From positions 1-42,944 of the forward strand of contig CALKRF010000041.1 in NCBI GenBank assembly GCA_937990665.1: a stretch of DNA of 42,944 nucleotides, read 5' to 3'. The number at the start of each line of letters is the position of its first letter. The first letter of the stretch is position 1. The DNA comes from an uncultured Atopobium sp. (GTDB lineage Bacteria; Actinomycetota; Coriobacteriia; Coriobacteriales; Atopobiaceae). The notes beneath the pieces are model-generated. The model saw nothing but the letters and a program-made list of their open reading frames with translations, had not been told where the DNA came from and searched no databases. Shown here piece after piece: positions 14,974-21,847 of this stretch. The position numbers and the translations under genes are program-made.

Positions 14974-16422
14974 CTACTCAGTTTCTGAAGAAGCCTCAGC
15001 TACATGAGACGGATCAGATGGAGTCTCTTCAAACTCAACATCTTCGAATTGCTGGTCTGAGGCGTCCTCATCAGGAATCTCTATGCCATCTGTATTTGGC
15101 TTGTTAGGATCTTCATAGGTAAAGGTAAGCTCAAGAATTCGAATCTCGTCACCATCAACAGCACCTGCCTTTGCCAGCTGAACTTCAAGACCCATACGGT
15201 CAAGACGACGTTGCAGATATGCCACAGCTTCATCGTTGTCCCAATCGGTCTGGATAACCATGCGCTCAATCTGGCCGCCGGAGACACGCCAAGCATGACG
15301 CTCTTCTCGCTCAATACGAAGCTTATTATCACGGCGAAGTCGCTGGTTCTCCCAAGCCTCGCTGCGGTCAACCGTAGGAGTAGTGATGGCAATTTCTTTG
15401 CGGAGCTCTGCTACTTCTGCGGCGCAGGTGGTCACAAAGTCATCAAGATTTAAACCAGTTACCGTAGAGATGGCAAAGAAAGTCCTGCCATCCGCCTCAG
15501 CGGCTTTTCTAAGAGCCTTAATAGCATCTTCTGTACCAGGCATGTCACACTTGTTTGCCACCACAATCTGGGGGCGCTCAGCAAGCTTTGAAGCGTATGC
15601 TTTGAGCTCCTCGTTAATGGCGTGGTAGTCCTCTACAGGATCTCTGCCTTCATAGCCACCGGTAGCATCGACCATATGGACAATGAGTGCCGTACGCTCA
15701 ATGTGACGCAAGAACTGATGACCAAGACCCTTGCCCTCAGAGGCGCCCTCGATAAGACCAGGGACGTCTGCACAGACAAATGACTGTCCATTTTGTGCAC
15801 GGACGACGCCAAGATTTGGCACAAGAGTGGTAAAAGGATAGTCAGCAATCTTTGGGCGAGCAGCACTGATACGTGCGATAAGAGAGCTCTTGCCAACGGA
15901 AGGCATGCCTACCAAGGCCACATCTGCCATGAGCTTCATCTCTAGCTCAATCCAGTGCTCTTGGGCTGGCTCGCCCTTCTCGGCAAATGCTGGTGCACGC
16001 CTTACAGAGGTGACAAAGTGAATGTTGCCGCGGCCGCCGTTGCCACCAGGGGCAACAACTACCTGCTCACCTGGGGAGGTAAGATCAGCAATCTCATAGA
16101 GAGGCTCTTGTGTAACTGGATCAAGCTCGCGCACAACGGTTCCCAGAGGCACCTTGAGCAGCAAATCTTGTCCGTCAGAACCGTGGCGGCGAGCTCCCTT
16201 ACCGTGAGTGCCGCGCTCTGCTTTAAAGTGATGCTTATAGCGGTAATCAATCAGGGACGAGAGCTGCGCATCTGCAACAATGACAACATTGCCGCCGTGA
16301 CCTCCATCGCCACCATCAGGGCCGCCTTTAGGTACATATGCTTCTCGGCGGAAAGACATGCAGCCTGCGCCGCCGTCTCCACCTTTAACGTTGATATGAC
16401 AAAGATCAGTGAAAGTTTCCAC
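14974..16422 (-). CDS. obg: GTPase Obg/CgtA
   Basis: Ribosome-associated GTPase needed for 50S assembly and stress signalling. The 482 residues comprise the glycine-rich Obg fold (1-158: KGGDGGAGCMSFRREAYVPKGG, GGDGGHGGNV). Next is the G domain with P-loop GMPSVGKS (172-179), DVPGLIEGA and NKCDMPG. Then come an OCT domain (about 350-435: MVIQTDWDNDEAV, DGDEIRI) and an acidic C-terminal tail. The start is GTG with AGAAGGAGG just upstream. First gene of obg-nadD-yqeK-rsfS. I see no convincing promoter in the 69 bases before it. Confidence 0.96.
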   Translation of the reverse strand: METFTDLCHINVKGGDGGAGCMSFRREAYVPKGGPDGGDGGHGGNVVIVADAQLSSLIDYRYKHHFKAERGTHGKGARRHGSDGQDLLLKVPLGTVVRELDPVTQEPLYEIADLTSPGEQVVVAPGGNGGRGNIHFVTSVRRAPAFAEKGEPAQEHWIELEMKLMADVALVGMPSVGKSSLIARISAARPKIADYPFTTLVPNLGVVRAQNGQSFVCADVPGLIEGASEGKGLGHQFLRHIERTALIVHMVDATGGYEGRDPVEDYHAINEELKAYASKLAERPQIVVANKCDMPGTEDAIKALRKAAEADGRTFFAISTVTGLNLDDFVTTCAAEVAELRKEIAITTPTVDRSEAWENQRLRRDNKLRIEREERHAWRVSGGQIERMVIQTDWDNDEAVAYLQRRLDRMGLEVQLAKAGAVDGDEIRILELTFTYEDPNKPNTDGIEIPDEDASDQQFEDVEFEETPSDPSHVAEASSETE

Positions 16423-16491
16423 GTGTCCTCCTTCTAATACCTTAATGTTACGGCATTTACCAGCGAAGCACAGTGAAAACGCGAGAAGTTC

Positions 16492-17241
16492 TTATGAGAT
16501 CACGATGATAACAACAATTACCGCAACGCCAAGAATCATCAAAGCAAAGTCTGATGGAGCCAAAGGATAGCGTTTAAATGCAGATGAAGCGTTCCTTAGA
16601 TAAAAACCTCGCTGCTCAGCTGCAAGCGCTGAGGCGTCAGCTTTTTTAACGGAGCTTACCAATAGAGGAACAATCAAGGGCATGGTGAGCTGGAGCTTCT
16701 TAAGTGGATTTTTGGTATCAAACTCAACGCCACGAGCCATCTGAGCCTCCATGATATGGTTCATCTCGGAAGCAAAGACAGGTACAAAGCGCAAAACCGT
16801 TGCAATGGTAAACGCATAAGGATAAGGAACATGCGCCACTTCTACCAGCGCATTCATGAGGTCCTCTACGCGCATCAGCGAAAGCATAGAAAGCAGCGGC
16901 AGCGCCAGCGCGATTGTTTTGAGAGCAACGTTAAAGCCGCGCTCCAAACCACCTACCGTGATGCATAAAAAGAGCACTTGACCAGCAGGGGCAACAAGCG
17001 TCTGCACCACGCACAGAATAAGACCTAAGACAGCAAAGCCAAATACCAACTTAAAAGTCTTCTGAGCGTTCTGTGAGACAACTCCTACAAGAATGGTGAG
17101 CGCGAGCACCGCAAGTACCTCAAGCGTTCCCTGCGCAGCAAAGGCGGCTACAAAAAGTTCAAGCGCAAAAACAAGCTTGGCCACGGGATTTGCCTTGTGA
17201 AGGAAGCTTGTTCCTTCGGTGTAATCAATAACACTACCCAC
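16492..17241 (-). CDS. ecfT: ECF transporter transmembrane component (EcfT)
   Basis: Membrane coupling subunit of an energy-coupling-factor importer; it connects the ATPases to the substrate-binding S component. The 249-residue product has about five or six membrane segments and the two coupling-helix motifs: MEAQMARGVEFD (classical Ala-Arg-Gly) and ALAAEQRGFYL (second x-R-G). An in-frame ATG is found at 17259. The GTG at 17241 is preferred because AAGGAGG lies six bases upstream, inside the last codons of the ATPase gene, with which it overlaps by 8 bases. Last gene of the S-A-T operon behind the Trp leader. Confidence 0.9.
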   Translation of the reverse strand: MGSVIDYTEGTSFLHKANPVAKLVFALELFVAAFAAQGTLEVLAVLALTILVGVVSQNAQKTFKLVFGFAVLGLILCVVQTLVAPAGQVLFLCITVGGLERGFNVALKTIALALPLLSMLSLMRVEDLMNALVEVAHVPYPYAFTIATVLRFVPVFASEMNHIMEAQMARGVEFDTKNPLKKLQLTMPLIVPLLVSSVKKADASALAAEQRGFYLRNASSAFKRYPLAPSDFALMILGVAVIVVIIVIS

Positions 17242-19159
17242 GAGGAGCCTCCTTACCATTTAGCGTTGCCGCAATACGAGCAATCTCAAACTGATGCTGC
17301 AATGCCTCAAGCACCTCGGAAGCACTGTTAAGCCCAGCAAATGACGAATCTACATGCGCACCCGCAAGCTTTGACAGCTGAATCATCTGAGGAACCTCAA
17401 CGTATGCTTCCTTCAAAACCTCATCTGCCGAGAAGATCTGTGTAACTTCCCCATCGTCTAACACGCTACCATGTGCCATAACGACAATTCTTGTGGCAAA
17501 GTCCAGCACAACCTCCATGTCATGGCAAACCATAAGAACTGCACAGCCCTTCTCGCACAGTGAGGTAACCATATTCATGACCTGCATACACTCTTTGTAA
17601 TCCAGGCCGGATGTTGGCTCGTCAAGCACAAGAATATCTGGCTCGCAGGCAACCACAGACGCAAGCGCTACCATCTGGCGCTGACCGCGAGAAAGCATAA
17701 ACGGAGACGCCTCTGCATCCAGCCCCATACGCTCAATTACTTCAAGCGCCTTGCATCGGGCATCCTCTGCAGACGCACCCTTGAGCTCAAGACCAAACGC
17801 AATCTCCTCAAGAACACTCTCTTTACAAATCTGATAATCGGGATTTTGGAACAGCGTAGAGACATGTTGAGCAATCTGCGACGTCTTCCAATCCTTGCAT
17901 GAAGAACCCTTAATATGAATGTCTCCCGATCGAGGGCGCAAGAGGCCATTTACCAGCTTAGTCAGAGTTGTTTTGCCGGCGCCGTTTTGACCCACAAGGG
18001 CAACAAGCTCACCAGAATGCAAACTGAGAGAAACGCGCTCTACGCCATCAGTACTATTCTGATATTTAAAGGTAGCGTCAATAACGTCAAGAACAGATTG
18101 AACACTTGGCTGCTCTGCATCTTGAAGAACACCAATCCTGTCAAATGGTCCACTCGATTCAGCAACCACAGGACCATCTATTTTTGGAAGATGCGTCTCC
18201 CCTGCTAGTTCAACAGCGTCAGTAGCTGGTAGTTCATCACTCTCTGGAAGAGAAATACTACGATGCTGTAAAGCCCCAACGCAGCACGCAAGCTGCTTGG
18301 CAGCTGACTGAACTGAGAGTGCGGTTTCATCGCAGACAGCCTGGTCAGCATCGCTGAGTAGATGAGCATATTCCACTTGATGCGAGAGCTCGTGAACACC
18401 CTTTGAGACGCGCACGCAACGAGGAACGTCAACACCAACCTCTTGCAGCAAATCTACCTGTGAAAACACTTCCTCTCCGCTGCCAAAAGCGCAGATGGTT
18501 CCCTTGTCCATAACGGCAATCTTTGAGCAATACTTAGCGAGAAGGCCCACTTTTTGCTCAATTACCACAACCGTAATGCCTTTGGTTTTGTTGAGCTCTG
18601 AAAGGGTCTTGAAGATCAACTCGGACGACGTTGGGTCTAAGGCCGCTGTTGGCTCATCAAGCACCATAACTTGTGGCTGAAGCGCCAAAAGTGCTGCTAT
18701 AGCAACCTTTTGCTTCTGTCCACCAGAAAGAGAAGCAATCTCTCTAAAGCGAAGGTTGGCAATACCAACTGTCTCTAGAGCATAGGTAATGCGCTCTGGA
18801 ATCTCTGCATGAGGAACAGCAAAGTTCTCAAGGCCAAAGAGAAGCTCATCCTCAACAATTGAAGCAACCATTTGCGCGTTGATATCCTGGGTTACAGAAC
18901 CCACAATTTTAGAGATATCAGTCAGCGCAACTGTGCAGGTATCCATTCCAGCAACAAGAATCTTTCCAAAGAAACTTCCTCTAAAGTGATGAGGAATAGC
19001 GCCAGAAAGCGCAAGAGCAAGCGTGGACTTGCCTGCGCCAGAAGGACCAACAATACCTACAAAGTCACCCTCCTGAACGCTTAGTGACAGCTCATTCAGA
19101 GCATGCGCTGAGCTATCAGGATAGCTATATGACACAGATTGAACTTCAATAATAGACAC
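17234..19159 (-). CDS. ECF transporter ATPase, two ABC domains fused
   Basis: A single 641-residue protein carries both energizing ATPases of an ECF importer. Domain 1 has Walker A GPSGAGKST (38-46), signature LSGGQ (144-148) and Walker B VMVLDEP (164-170). Domain 2 has Walker A GQNGAGKTT (390-398), Walker B LVLDEP (510-515) and a changed signature, LSRGQ (489-493). A poorly structured linker of about 110 residues (245-355) joins them. The final 70 residues after the second domain probably regulate or bind EcfT. Known ECF systems usually have separate EcfA and EcfA'; fused forms occur in dedicated systems. The position between S and T genes fits a self-contained importer. Confidence 0.92.
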   Translation of the reverse strand: MSIIEVQSVSYSYPDSSAHALNELSLSVQEGDFVGIVGPSGAGKSTLALALSGAIPHHFRGSFFGKILVAGMDTCTVALTDISKIVGSVTQDINAQMVASIVEDELLFGLENFAVPHAEIPERITYALETVGIANLRFREIASLSGGQKQKVAIAALLALQPQVMVLDEPTAALDPTSSELIFKTLSELNKTKGITVVVIEQKVGLLAKYCSKIAVMDKGTICAFGSGEEVFSQVDLLQEVGVDVPRCVRVSKGVHELSHQVEYAHLLSDADQAVCDETALSVQSAAKQLACCVGALQHRSISLPESDELPATDAVELAGETHLPKIDGPVVAESSGPFDRIGVLQDAEQPSVQSVLDVIDATFKYQNSTDGVERVSLSLHSGELVALVGQNGAGKTTLTKLVNGLLRPRSGDIHIKGSSCKDWKTSQIAQHVSTLFQNPDYQICKESVLEEIAFGLELKGASAEDARCKALEVIERMGLDAEASPFMLSRGQRQMVALASVVACEPDILVLDEPTSGLDYKECMQVMNMVTSLCEKGCAVLMVCHDMEVVLDFATRIVVMAHGSVLDDGEVTQIFSADEVLKEAYVEVPQMIQLSKLAGAHVDSSFAGLNSASEVLEALQHQFEIARIAATLNGKEAPRG

Positions 19160-19194
19160 AGTGTTCTCCAGGAAATATGTGCGTATCTAAGAAC

Positions 19195-19788
19195 TTATCG
19201 ACCCAAAACCTTCTTAAGAGGAGCCGCAAGAACCTGAACAACAATAGCATTAAAGAATGCGGTTCCCACGATGACAGGAAGCATTACGTAGAAAAGCTCA
19301 ATAGTTGCACCCTTGGCTGGAATAGCAATGGCAGCAAAGATCAAGCCAGAAATAAGAGTGGTTACAAAAGAACCAATTGCAGGCATTACTGGCTTATCTG
19401 CAAGAGCAGACTTTGTGAAAGCAAACATAACAAGTGAAGCTGCGCCCTCTGCAACAAAATCAGCACCAGGAACAGAGGTGGTGAGCTGAATAACGGTAGC
19501 TGCGATAAGACCAATAACCAGGCTCTGAACAGCAGTTGGCTTCAAAAGAAGGATTGCCAGGCAGAACGATGCAATAATGAACTCTGGACCAATACCAATA
19601 GCACTAATTGCCTTGCCAACGGTCAGGTTAAGAATAAAACCAGCTGCAATAAGAACAGCTACAAGGACTAGAGAGGTAACGTCCAATACTCCTGCATTTT
19701 TTGAAACAGCAACAACACGTGGTGCCTGCTCTGCAGATCCCGTCTCTGTGCCTGCGGCATTAACCTCATTCAGATTTTCTGTAGACAT
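19195..19788 (-). CDS. ECF transporter S component, probable tryptophan binder (TrpP-like)
   Basis: A 197-residue membrane protein: about 35 polar residues, then six predicted membrane segments (about 37-57, 68-86, 88-108, 113-127, 133-155, 163-188). Size and layout are those of an ECF S component, the substrate-binding subunit. The pattern LVIGLIAATVIQLTTSVPGADF and the C-terminal LPVIVGTAFFNAI recall the TrpP (YhaG) family as I remember it; an HMM search would decide. Substrate is inferred mainly from the upstream leader peptide with three Trp codons and its terminator. It begins after AAAGGAG and is followed by the ATPase and EcfT genes. Confidence 0.75.
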   Translation of the reverse strand: MSTENLNEVNAAGTETGSAEQAPRVVAVSKNAGVLDVTSLVLVAVLIAAGFILNLTVGKAISAIGIGPEFIIASFCLAILLLKPTAVQSLVIGLIAATVIQLTTSVPGADFVAEGAASLVMFAFTKSALADKPVMPAIGSFVTTLISGLIFAAIAIPAKGATIELFYVMLPVIVGTAFFNAIVVQVLAAPLKKVLGR

Positions 19789-19842
19789 ACAAACTCCTTT
19801 AACGCAAAACTAAAACGTACAAACAAATTTTTAACAACACGG

Positions 19843-19872
19843 GTTTCTCGCCATCCGGATTTAGCAAGAAAC
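19843..19872 (-). promoter_or_regulatory. Second hairpin in the ECF leader, containing the GGCGAGAAAC motif
   Basis: On the minus strand GTTTCTTGC (complement of 19864-19872) pairs with GCGAGAAAC (complement of 19843-19851), nine pairs with one G-U, around a 12-base loop containing TCCGGA. It lies between the attenuator terminator and the S-component ribosome site. No long T run follows. Its right arm is one copy of the repeated motif. Confidence 0.45.
19844..19852 (-). repeat. GGCGAGAAA motif copy 3
   Basis: Exact copy, continuing CCCG, between genes in the ECF leader. It forms one arm of the hairpin 19843-19872. Confidence 0.7.
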
Positions 19873-19880
19873 GTACGCAC

Positions 19881-19907
19881 AAAAAAAGCTCTCGGTCACC
19901 CGAGAGC
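19881..19907 (-). terminator. Attenuator terminator of the ECF operon
   Basis: On the minus strand GCTCTCGG-GTGA-CCGAGAGC is an 8-bp perfect stem followed by seven T. It begins about 25 bases after the stop of the Trp leader peptide and about 90 bases before the S-component start, so it must be read through for the operon to be expressed. Confidence 0.9.
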
Positions 19908-19932
19908 CTCTAAATGCGTATGCAGAAGCAAC

Positions 19933-19995
19933 TCATCGCTGACCGGAGAAAGACAAGTTGTTCCACCACCACTGCTGAGTGCATGTAGCGCGCAT
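19933..19995 (-). CDS. Tryptophan leader peptide (three consecutive Trp codons)
   Basis: A 20-codon frame begins at ATG 19995, preceded by the strong ribosome site GGGAGGAGG (20003-20011 region), and ends with TGA at 19933-19935. Residues 9-11 are Trp-Trp-Trp (TGG TGG TGG, 19963-19971), preceded by MRATCTQQ and followed by NNLSFSGQR. Triple Trp codons in a short frame just before an intrinsic terminator are the hallmark of ribosome-mediated attenuation, as in trpL. The codons for FSGQ (19940-19949) are complementary, with one bulged base, to the loop and 3' arm of the terminator (19890-19898). A ribosome stalled at the Trp codons would leave that segment free to block the terminator. Confidence 0.85.
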   Translation of the reverse strand: MRATCTQQWWWNNLSFSGQR

Positions 19996-20038
19996 GATAT
20001 GTCCTCCTCCCAAGAGCGTAAATTGCAATGTAAGAAGA

Positions 20039-20066
20039 ATACCATTACTTTGCCAGATTGTGTCAA
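20039..20066 (-). promoter_or_regulatory. Promoter of the Trp leader/ECF operon
   Basis: The minus strand has a consensus -35 TTGACA (complement of 20061-20066). The -10 is TGGTAT at 16 bases (complement of 20039-20044), or the overlapping GTATTC at 18. The transcript would start near 20030, giving about 35 bases before the leader peptide ATG. Confidence 0.6.
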
Positions 20067-20105
20067 GAAATACAGTAAGAAACAAATTAGAAACTGTGAA
20101 CGGTA

Positions 20106-20128
20106 CGCGGCAAGAGCAAAATGCCGCG
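20106..20128. repeat. 7-bp GC-rich inverted repeat
   Basis: CGCGGCA (20106-20112) and TGCCGCG (20122-20128) with a nine-base A-rich spacer. It lies between the rpmA terminator and the ECF promoter and has no T run. Its role is unknown; its right end overlaps GCGAGAAAC. Confidence 0.4.
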
Positions 20129-20134
20129 AGAAAC

Positions 20135-20159
20135 AAAAAGGGGTCCCGAAGGACCCCTT
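20135..20159 (-). terminator. Intrinsic terminator of rplU-rpmA
   Basis: On the minus strand AAGGGGTCC-TTCG-GGACCCCTT is a perfect 9-bp stem with a TTCG loop followed by TTTTTG, about 28 bases after the rpmA stop. Confidence 0.9.
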
Positions 20160-20186
20160 GAATGAACTGTGGATGTTCAAGAAAAC

Positions 20187-20441
20187 TTATGCCTCAGCAG
20201 CAACGACGTTAACGACGTGCTTAGCACCCTTCTTGAACTCAACAACGCCATCGCAAAGTGCAAAGAGAGTGTCATCCTTGCCGCGACCAACGTTTACGCC
20301 AGGAGTGATGTGAGTACCACGCTGACGGATGATAATCTGGCCAGCCTTGATTGCCTGACCACCGTAAATCTTAACGCCAAGGCGCTGTGCTTGTGAGTCG
20401 CGACCATTGCGGGAAGAGCCGAGACCTTTCTTGTGTGCCAT
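20187..20441 (-). CDS. rpmA: 50S ribosomal protein L27
   Basis: L27 reaches the peptidyl-transferase centre through its N-terminus. The 84-residue product begins MAHKKGLGSSRNGRDSQAQR and continues LGVKIYGGQAIKAGQIIIRQRGT, standard for L27. The N-terminus starts directly with the mature-type AHKKG, so there is no cleavable Firmicutes-type extension (those have extra residues ending in F-F before A). It is 38 bases after rplU, with a terminator behind it. Confidence 0.97.
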   Translation of the reverse strand: MAHKKGLGSSRNGRDSQAQRLGVKIYGGQAIKAGQIIIRQRGTHITPGVNVGRGKDDTLFALCDGVVEFKKGAKHVVNVVAAEA

Positions 20442-20479
20442 AAATGCTACCTGCCTATCTCAATATCAGAAGTGACCAA

Positions 20480-20830
20480 TTACTCTGCAGACTCGTCGGA
20501 TGCCTTAGCAGCAGCCTTACGAGCGGTAGGGAGCGCGGTAACCTTCAGCTTAGTAAGGTTCTGACGGTGACCGTTGGCGCGGTGATAGCGCTTACGCTTG
20601 TGGAACTTGAAGACGAGGACTTTCTTGTCCTTGTACTGCTCAAGAACCTCACAGGTAACCTTCTTAGAGGAAAGAGTGGCAGCGTCAGCAACAACCTTCT
20701 TGCCGTCGTTAAGCATAAGAACATCAAGCTTTACCTTATCGCCAGGCTGCGCATCAAGCTTCTCGACGCTGATTACGTCGCCCTTGGCAACCTTATACTG
20801 CTTGCCACCAGTTGCTACGATTGCGTACAT
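20480..20830 (-). CDS. rplU: 50S ribosomal protein L21
   Basis: L21 binds 23S rRNA domain II. Residues 1-100 are typical: MYAIVATGGKQYKVAKGD, then VLVFKFHKRKRYHRANGHRQ. The C-terminal 15 residues form an Ala/Lys/Ser-rich, finally acidic tail. It heads the rplU-rpmA unit with its own promoter and a structured leader. Confidence 0.97.
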   Translation of the reverse strand: MYAIVATGGKQYKVAKGDVISVEKLDAQPGDKVKLDVLMLNDGKKVVADAATLSSKKVTCEVLEQYKDKKVLVFKFHKRKRYHRANGHRQNLTKLKVTALPTARKAAAKASDESAE

Positions 20831-20978
20831 GTGTGTAACCCTTCATTGCTGATTCTTGCAACGATTAATACTATCTTTGCATTTCTGAAGATCCGAGCAA
20901 AGATCTTCGCCGCCGTGACCTGTGGCATCCGCGGGAAACTGTCGGTGTCCCATGTCCCTCGGCGAGAAACACAACTCG
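20831..20978 (-). promoter_or_regulatory. Structured 5' leader of rplU (candidate L21 autoregulatory leader)
   Basis: The mRNA from the promoter at 20983-21011 carries about 145 untranslated bases. A perfect 7-bp stem GAAGATC/GATCTTC (20887-20893 with 20902-20908) lies about 60 bases before the ATG, and GC-rich segments upstream can pair further. Firmicutes have an L21 leader family at this position; whether this belongs to it needs a covariance search. One copy of the GGCGAGAAAC motif lies inside. Confidence 0.45.
20961..20969 (+). repeat. GGCGAGAAA motif copy 4
   Basis: Exact copy, continuing CAC, in the rplU leader just downstream of its -10. Confidence 0.7.
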
Positions 20979-20982
20979 AAAT

Positions 20983-21011
20983 AGTCTACTGCATATTTCA
21001 GAAAATTCCAA
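20983..21011 (-). promoter_or_regulatory. rplU promoter
   Basis: On the minus strand, -35 TTGGAA (complement of 21006-21011) and -10 TAGACT (complement of 20983-20988) are 17 bases apart, just downstream of the DUF2344 gene stop. Confidence 0.6.
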
Positions 21012-21025
21012 GACAAAACTACATG

Positions 21026-21847
21026 TTATAGAGGCTTCACAAGGAGTCCATTTTCTGAAACGTGTGCCTGTGAGGTGCGACAAACCTTCATAGAGTCAAT
21101 GCCTTGCAGTCCATCAAGTCCTGCCTCAGCTGCAATTCTTTGTGCCTCATAGATCAAAACTGCAGGTCTAAGTGCTGCTCGTGGATCTTGCAACGTATCA
21201 AGCTCAAATGAAATGCACGTATTAGATGAGCTCTCAGAGATGCTGTAACCAGCAAACGTTGTCTCTAAGTTGACCACTTTTTGCTTGTCACCGCGCATGT
21301 ACGTCAGCTCTTTTTTGGCGAGAAGATCCTCAAACCCCCAACGCAACGCCTCGGACTTTAGGCCGTCTCCCAAAATGTCGCATCTCCAGTGAGCGGCATT
21401 CAACCATGCTTCAAGCGCTGGTAGAGACCGGTCAACGTAGTTGGCAGCAAACGGAGCAAGCGCGGGAGGTGTTGCCGACAACAGCCTCTCTAGCGCCTCA
21501 TCCGGGTCCACATATTCGGTGAGCTTCAAGTCAAAGTACTCCGCCTCTGACGAAGCACCAACGGGAAGCGCCTGAGAGAACTGCACACCCATACGCTTTG
21601 CAAAGCCGTTTCCCACCCTAAATGGCAGCTGAGCTCGACGAACACAGCGCTCAATAGTACCAATAAGCTCAAGGTGTCCTAAAAACGCAAGGCGATCGTC
21701 TTTCTTGTAAGCCACGCGAAGCCTAAAAATCTCTGCGCCACGTTCTGTCATAATCTCTGGCTGAATCTGTGGCCTACCAGCGCGCCAGTCTTTCTTCACC
21801 AGCTCAACCACCTCAGAAGCTACGCTCTCTAGCTGCGTATCCGTCAT
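21026..21847 (-). CDS. DUF2344 radical-SAM-linked protein
   Basis: A 273-residue protein of the TIGR03936/DUF2344 type, which is regularly encoded next to, or fused to, the radical SAM protein of the preceding gene. Visible family features are FRLRVAYKKDDRLAFLGHLELIGTIERCVRRA, LPFRVGNGFAKRMGVQFSQALPVG and EYFDLKLTEYVDPDEALERL. The ATG at 21847 overlaps the upstream stop as ATGA, so the two are co-translated. The function is not known to me. The position upstream of rplU-rpmA is conserved in several phyla, which hints at a role in RNA or ribosome modification; that is inference. Confidence 0.88.
   Translation of the reverse strand: MTDTQLESVASEVVELVKKDWRAGRPQIQPEIMTERGAEIFRLRVAYKKDDRLAFLGHLELIGTIERCVRRAQLPFRVGNGFAKRMGVQFSQALPVGASSEAEYFDLKLTEYVDPDEALERLLSATPPALAPFAANYVDRSLPALEAWLNAAHWRCDILGDGLKSEALRWGFEDLLAKKELTYMRGDKQKVVNLETTFAGYSISESSSNTCISFELDTLQDPRAALRPAVLIYEAQRIAAEAGLDGLQGIDSMKVCRTSQAHVSENGLLVKPL

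Noticed and set aside
19930..19990. T-box riboswitch (GGTGGTGGAACAAC resembles the T-box)
   Set aside because: The match to the T-box core is poor, no specifier stem was found upstream within the short leader, and the same bases are explained better as Trp and Asn codons of a leader peptide.
19933..20136. A longer frame (67 codons) in phase with the Trp leader peptide
   Set aside because: The upstream part crosses the promoter and has no ribosome site; only the last 20 codons follow a strong one.
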